Shown here in pieces: positions 60,303 to 64,000 of a stretch of DNA of 64,000 bases. Positions within the stretch are counted from its first letter, which is position 1, and each line of letters starts with the position of its first letter. The translations under genes and the position numbers were made by a program. This stretch comes from Candidatus Wallbacteria bacterium (GTDB taxonomy: Bacteria; Muiribacteriota; UBA6191; JACPRK01), in NCBI GenBank assembly GCA_016213845.1, contig JACQZN010000031.1, positions 1 through 64,000 of the forward strand, in the 5' to 3' direction. The notes beneath the pieces are model-generated. The model was not told the origin of the DNA. It worked only from the letters and a program-made list of their open reading frames with translations, and did no database searches.

Positions 60303-60434
60303 TCAGGCGCCCCGCCGCTCTGCGCGCTGCTGGTCTTCGACCACCGGAACAACCGCCTCGGCCGGCTCCGGAGAGCGACGCAGCAAATCGCAGGCGATCA
60401 GCGCGACCAGTACCGTCAGGGCAAGCAGCATCAT
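60303..60434 (-). CDS. 43-residue single-pass membrane miniprotein
   Basis: A small ORF that begins ATGATG at 60434, with GGAGG 5 bases upstream. It encodes [18 protein letters not shown] followed by a short charged, Pro/Val-rich cytosolic or periplasmic tail (about 25 residues) ending ERRGA. The hydrophobic N-terminus is either a membrane helix or a signal peptide; Cys15 in ALIAC could act as a degenerate lipobox. The ribosome site and the regular coding pattern support a real gene, though it is short. It is convergent with the aldo/keto reductase, with 6 bases between the two stops. No function can be proposed. Confidence 0.6.
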   Translation of the reverse strand: MMLLALTVLVALIACDLLRRSPEPAEAVVPVVEDQQRAERRGA

Positions 60435-60515
60435 CTAGGCCTCCGTCGTGTTGCGTGGAAACATACACCATCCGACGCCACAACGCACGCCCGGGAGCCT
60501 GCTACATGAAGCGCG

Positions 60516-60597
60516 ACGCCTGACTCCTAACGCCTGATCCCTGATCCCTGATCCCTGACGCCTGATCCCTGACGCCTGATCCCTGACGCCTGACTCC
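60516..60597. repeat. CCTGATCCCTGACG tandem array
   Basis: Tandem copies of a 14-base unit (GACGCCTGATCCCT) with several shorter CTGATCC units end just before the stop of the next minus-strand gene. It is related in composition to the arrays at 1941 and 6160. No coding potential is seen. Confidence 0.8.
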
Positions 60598-60602
60598 CCG
60601 GA

Positions 60603-61307
60603 CTACGGCTTGACCTGCCACTCCAGCACCTTCTGGGCGAAGAAGACGCCGAAGAAGTTGCCCTGGCGCTGAACGACGCCGATGCCCTTGGCTACCCACA
60701 TCTCGAAGTCGCAGAGCTTCACGCCCAGCACCGAGTCAGTGACGAGCACCTTGATCCGCACGCAGTTGGTGAACTTGTTCGTGCCGGCAGTCACATCGCC
60801 CACGCCGACGACCGTCGAGGCCCAGGTCATCTTGTTACCTGTGCCCGGGTTGGTGTAGGACGGCGTCGTGGAGTACTTGTTGCCGAATTTCGTCTTCAGA
60901 TCGGTGAACTTCACGGGCGGCGTCCAGTTCGTGGCCAGGATGCTGCCGTCCCGGTTGGTGCGCTGCTGCGCGTGGAGCAGCATGCCGTCGGCGTTGGTGG
61001 TGATGGCATCGGTCTCGACCTTGGTGCTGCGCTCGAAGAGAGCTGCCGTGGTGCCGTTGACGGGCACGGTCTTCTTGATCTCGAGCTTGAACTGCACGTT
61101 GTTGTCGGCCGTGTCCTGATACTTCCACCAGTTGCCGATGGCGACCGGATAGTAGTTGCGCACGTCGAACTCCTGGCCCGGCTGAATGGCCGGCCCCTCG
61201 AAGACCGCCAGCGGCGCTGGCTCGGCGGGCTCGTTGGTCTGGGCCAGAGCGGGCGCCAGCGTCACGAGGGAAAGGGCCAGGGACATCAGGATCGCGTGCT
61301 TCGTCAT
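60603..61307 (-). CDS. secreted protein, unknown (234 aa)
   Basis: I do not recognise this family. A signal peptide (ILMSLALSLVTLAPALAQ) is followed by a 210-residue domain of beta-rich character that begins YYPVAIGNWWKYQDT. That opening occurs in many small secreted bacterial proteins. Two cysteines are in the last third (TNCVRIKV and VKLCDFEMWV) and could form a disulfide. It lacks lipobox and membrane segments, so it is probably periplasmic or secreted. AAGGAG lies 8 bases upstream of the ATG. It stands alone between the 14-bp repeat array and palindrome D. Confidence 0.82.
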   Translation of the reverse strand: MTKHAILMSLALSLVTLAPALAQTNEPAEPAPLAVFEGPAIQPGQEFDVRNYYPVAIGNWWKYQDTADNNVQFKLEIKKTVPVNGTTAALFERSTKVETDAITTNADGMLLHAQQRTNRDGSILATNWTPPVKFTDLKTKFGNKYSTTPSYTNPGTGNKMTWASTVVGVGDVTAGTNKFTNCVRIKVLVTDSVLGVKLCDFEMWVAKGIGVVQRQGNFFGVFFAQKVLEWQVKP

Positions 61308-61411
61308 CTCGTCACTCCTTGGGATAAGCCTTTGCCGCCCCGGCGGCGGCCGAATTTCGGGGCGCGAATTCTAACTCCGATCACCCCCCAGGTCAACAGC
61401 CGCGACGCAGG

Positions 61412-61466
61412 AAATGCGGGGACACACGACCTATTCAAAAAGAATAGGTCGTGTGTCCCCACATTT
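61412..61466. repeat. palindromic element D (REP/MITE-like)
   Basis: Arms of 25 bases match at 24 positions (61412-61436 and 61442-61466) with an A5 loop. Each arm runs AAATG(C)GGGGACACACGACC and on. The outer sequence GAAATGCGGG also recurs inverted beyond the right arm. The core GGGGACACACGACCT shares the form GGGG..AC.CGACCT with element A but not the exact sequence of B and C. Confidence 0.85.
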
Positions 61467-61474
61467 CCCGCATT

Positions 61475-62113
61475 TCACGGCGTCACGATCCGCACTCGAT
61501 GTCCCAGCTCTATCCAGAGAGCCACGAACTCAGCGGTGCCGCCGGCGCCGTCGCCTGGGTGGCCGTCCCAGACGGCTATGGGCATCACGCTGCCTCGGCT
61601 CTGGATCGCGCGCGCCAGGGACCAGCGGACGATCGCCAGGTTGGCTGTGTCGAAATCTTCGGCCGCGGGCTCCGTGACCCAGGGATTGATGACTTCGATT
61701 GAAGCAGCTCGCCCCAGTGCCTCTTCGAAGCGGGCCGCCCACGGCGGGCCCTCCACCCCCTCGACGCTGGTCCGCAGGAAGAGCTCGCGAGAAAAAGGCA
61801 ACACGACGTGCGACTCGCATCCCCGCCGCGCCAGCGCCTCCAGGAACAGCAGGTCCGCTCCGCTGGCGGCCGAGGAGCATCCCGCCTCGGGCGCGGCATC
61901 CTCGAGTAGCCGGTCCAGCAGCCGGGAGACGCTTCCCTCAGAGGAGGGCGGAAATCGCGGCACTTTTCGCCCCGGCCGATCGATCATGTGCCCCGAGAGG
62001 CAGGCCACCGGCCCGCCGGCCGCCGCGGCCGGCTGCGGATCGCTCGCCGCCACCATCCGCCTGTTGAGCCGCCGGATCTCCTCCTGCAGCCTCGCCCGAT
62101 CCACTCTGCACAT
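61475..62113 (-). CDS. SLOG-like nucleotide-binding sensor protein
   Basis: A 212-residue protein that resembles the LOG/SLOG Rossmann-like fold, often used to sense or process nucleotide-derived signals. Motifs: GHMID (41-45) with RFPP following, a GADLLFLEA block (85-93) and VVLPF (103-107), then a C-terminal alpha/beta region with MPIAVWDGHPGDG. No membrane segment is present. The same motif set occurs as a domain in TPR and cyclase-type proteins elsewhere. It starts with ATG 62113, 28 bases downstream of the patatin gene, so the two are likely an operon. Ligand and role are inferred only from the fold. Confidence 0.78.
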   Translation of the reverse strand: MCRVDRARLQEEIRRLNRRMVAASDPQPAAAAGGPVACLSGHMIDRPGRKVPRFPPSSEGSVSRLLDRLLEDAAPEAGCSSAASGADLLFLEALARRGCESHVVLPFSRELFLRTSVEGVEGPPWAARFEEALGRAASIEVINPWVTEPAAEDFDTANLAIVRWSLARAIQSRGSVMPIAVWDGHPGDGAGGTAEFVALWIELGHRVRIVTP

Positions 62114-62141
62114 CCGTCAGCCAGCCTTGCTCGCGCGACGC

Positions 62142-64000
62142 TCACCCGACGGGCGCCGCCCCGCGAAGATACCGCGAGAGCTGCCCTAGACGCAGATAAA
62201 TGGGGTCGAAGTAGCGCACTTGCAGCTTCGCCGCCATGGCGAAGAGGAACCCGCCGATGAAGACCGCCGCCCGGCGGATGGCCCAGAGCTGCTGTTTGCC
62301 CGCCGAGAGCACCGCGAAGGCGATCACGGCCGTCGTGACGGTCAGGAGAAAGGCCAGGCCCCAGCCGCCCTCGGAAACGTCGAGCCGGTCCACCGCGAGG
62401 ATCGCGACCGGTCCGACGGCCGCAAGCATGACCGCCCCGACACATCCCTTGACGCGCACCGCCCGGTCCAGGTGCCAAGCCTTGAATGGCAGCCGACTGG
62501 CGACCTGCAGGTACTCCAGAAGTTCCCGGCGCATGGGGGCACCGTCCCGCCAGGCTTCCTCGACTTGCAGGAACTGCCACGGCTTCTCGAGTGATCGGAT
62601 GTCCTCTACCTCCATGACCTGAAGCATCAGCTGCCGCAGGAAGGGGTCAGCCTCGGTCATGCGATAGCCGCTGGTCATCAGTCCGTACGCCTCGACCTCC
62701 CCGAAGCAGTCCAGGTCCGTGCGGATGGCCGACAGCGCCTTCTGCATGTCGCGCGGAATGCCGTAACTGGTCGGCCTCGCGTCGAGCGGAATCCCCGTTT
62801 CGCCCCCGCCCGGGTCGTTGCAGTCGATCCAGTCGACGGCCGGCTCCTGGAGCTCGCGCTTGAGGTGGACGTACATGAGCCCCCGAGCCAGCTTGGCCTC
62901 GACCCGAAGCTCTAGCGATTCGATGGCGTCGACCCGCACGCGCGCCTGCAGGATGTCGCTCGAGCGCATCAGCGGTGTCAGGAAGCCGCCCGCGGGATCG
63001 TCCTGGCTCTCGGTCTGGCCGGACGCGTCCGACAGCAGCATCACCGTACAGTCCTGCTCTAGGAGCCCGAACACCCCCTGGTTGTCGTGCACGCCGCCGT
63101 CGACTAGCCGCACGGTCTTGTTCGGGAACAGCCCCTCGAGCACGACCGGTTCGAAGAGAGCTGGCACGCTGGCCGAGGCGCCCACCGCTCGGCGCAGCGG
63201 GAATCGACGGTACGACTCCGGCACGTCCTCGAAGTGTGCGCGCCGCAGCTGGTAGTTGCAATCGATGTCGTTGCGGACGCAGGGGGGCTCGCCAAGCCAC
63301 CTGGGTGTGAACTGCCAGTTGTGTCCTGTGTTGAGGGTCGTGCAGTTGAGGATCAGCTCAGGCACCCGGGCGCGACGCCTCCAGTTGTCGAACCGTCTGT
63401 CGAAGTCGGGGGAGCCGCCCTTCGGCCGGATACGGAGCTCGTCGAGGGTGATGGGGCCGTTGCGGCCGCTCTGGCGCGAGATGCCGCGGCTCACCCTCGA
63501 GAAGAGCTCACGGTCGAAGAGCTCGGCCGCGCGCTCCGTCCTCGAGTAGGACGGGTCGAGCCCCATCCGAAGGTTGGCCCGGAAGTCGGCGAACGCCTGC
63601 ATCCGCACATTGAACCGGGTGCCCTCCAGGAACGCTCGCATCACGCTCTCGACGACGTCGATGTAATCCTGGCGTGTGATCTCGTCGTCCGACTTGCGCT
63701 CGAGCAGGCTCTGCACTTCCAGGTAGTACTGCGCGCCGACGATCGAGCCGCCCGAGACGCAGGAGACCACCTCGACGTAGCGCAGCAGATCGCACTCGGC
63801 CAGCTTGGCCAGGACACCGATGTGATAGAGCGACGCCCGGTACCCGCCGCCCGAAAGCCCCAGGCCCACTCGGCCGATCAGCGCCTCCTTCACACCCGCC
63901 ACGGAGTCCGCCATCAAGAGCTCGATGGCCTGGTCGGCGTGCGAGCCGCGCAGCTCCCGGAGCGTGCTGCCGCTGCCGCCCTGCAGCTGCCAGAGCCGGA
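62142..64000 (-). CDS. patatin-like phospholipase, 5' end beyond window
   Basis: A lipid acyl hydrolase of the patatin type. The oxyanion motif GGGYRA (23-28, counted from TTG 63917) and nucleophile elbow CVSGG (S55 in VSCVSGGS) are present. So is the dyad Asp in VDGGVHDNQG. Three hydrophobic helices near the C-terminus (about 500-575) suggest membrane attachment. The frame stays open from the candidate TTG 63917 and ATG 63914 up to the window edge, with coding-like sequence (QLQGGSGSTLRELRGSH). The true start is probably upstream and the gene is therefore partial here. It is followed by a SLOG-like gene. Confidence 0.88.
   Translation of the reverse strand, partial: RLWQLQGGSGSTLRELRGSHADQAIELLMADSVAGVKEALIGRVGLGLSGGGYRASLYHIGVLAKLAECDLLRYVEVVSCVSGGSIVGAQYYLEVQSLLERKSDDEITRQDYIDVVESVMRAFLEGTRFNVRMQAFADFRANLRMGLDPSYSRTERAAELFDRELFSRVSRGISRQSGRNGPITLDELRIRPKGGSPDFDRRFDNWRRRARVPELILNCTTLNTGHNWQFTPRWLGEPPCVRNDIDCNYQLRRAHFEDVPESYRRFPLRRAVGASASVPALFEPVVLEGLFPNKTVRLVDGGVHDNQGVFGLLEQDCTVMLLSDASGQTESQDDPAGGFLTPLMRSSDILQARVRVDAIESLELRVEAKLARGLMYVHLKRELQEPAVDWIDCNDPGGGETGIPLDARPTSYGIPRDMQKALSAIRTDLDCFGEVEAYGLMTSGYRMTEADPFLRQLMLQVMEVEDIRSLEKPWQFLQVEEAWRDGAPMRRELLEYLQVASRLPFKAWHLDRAVRVKGCVGAVMLAAVGPVAILAVDRLDVSEGGWGLAFLLTVTTAVIAFAVLSAGKQQLWAIRRAAVFIGGFLFAMAAKLQVRYFDPIYLRLGQLSRYLRGAAPVG

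Overview
The window is chromosomal DNA of a high-GC, Gram-negative bacterium. Evidence for an outer-membrane cell plan: many signal peptides, a lipobox protein, pseudopilins. The gene mix is typical of Planctomycetota, Myxococcota or Acidobacteriota: two eukaryote-type Ser/Thr kinases (one with DWG in place of DFG), an FHA-domain sigma-54 activator, a giant Kelch/PKD surface protein, a gingipain-type peptidase, a prokaryotic RING finger and HEAT-repeat fusions. The sequence alone does not settle the phylum. I see no rRNA, tRNA, CRISPR array, integrase or transposase.

Layout. 0-7.5 kb: glpD, a 2-Cys peroxiredoxin with a recognisable promoter and operator-like palindrome, a radical SAM/HEAT-repeat fusion, and a class I aldolase (fbaB). 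7.5-29.3 kb: a signalling and surface block. It holds a Ser/Thr kinase divergent from a 2831-residue modular surface protein, a second secreted protein with an acidic run, and a kinase plus FHA-bEBP pair divergent (6 bp) from an operon of three pseudopilin-like proteins and an 890-residue secreted protein. 29.4-42.6 kb: a membrane protein, the sbcDC nuclease operon, and metabolic genes (gnd, a NUDIX hydrolase, a class V aminotransferase, ppc, an ATP-grasp-like protein). 42.7-48.8 kb: a PEBP protein, a RING-finger protein, a C25 peptidase and a membrane HExxH protein.

48.9-59.1 kb holds the most unusual locus, five minus-strand genes with 4-bp overlaps or a 4-bp gap. In transcription order they encode a Cache-HAMP sensor without an output domain, a multi-pass transporter fused to HEAT repeats, a PhnD-like binding lipoprotein, a nucleoside-phosphorylase/radical SAM fusion, and a signal-peptide-bearing nucleotidyltransferase/nucleoside-phosphorylase fusion. 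The parts suggest a coupled sensing, transport and nucleotide-derivative pathway that I cannot match to a described system. 59.3-64 kb: an aldo/keto reductase, a 43-residue membrane miniprotein, a secreted hypothetical protein, and a patatin-like phospholipase (cut by the window edge) followed by a SLOG-like protein.

Four long palindromes (42.6, 43.4, 48.7 and 61.4 kb) form a family of REP/MITE-like elements with related cores; one lies within the 5' end of an ORF. Three intergenic regions carry short tandem low-complexity arrays. Several genes share a putative extended -10 element of the form TGCTANNNT.
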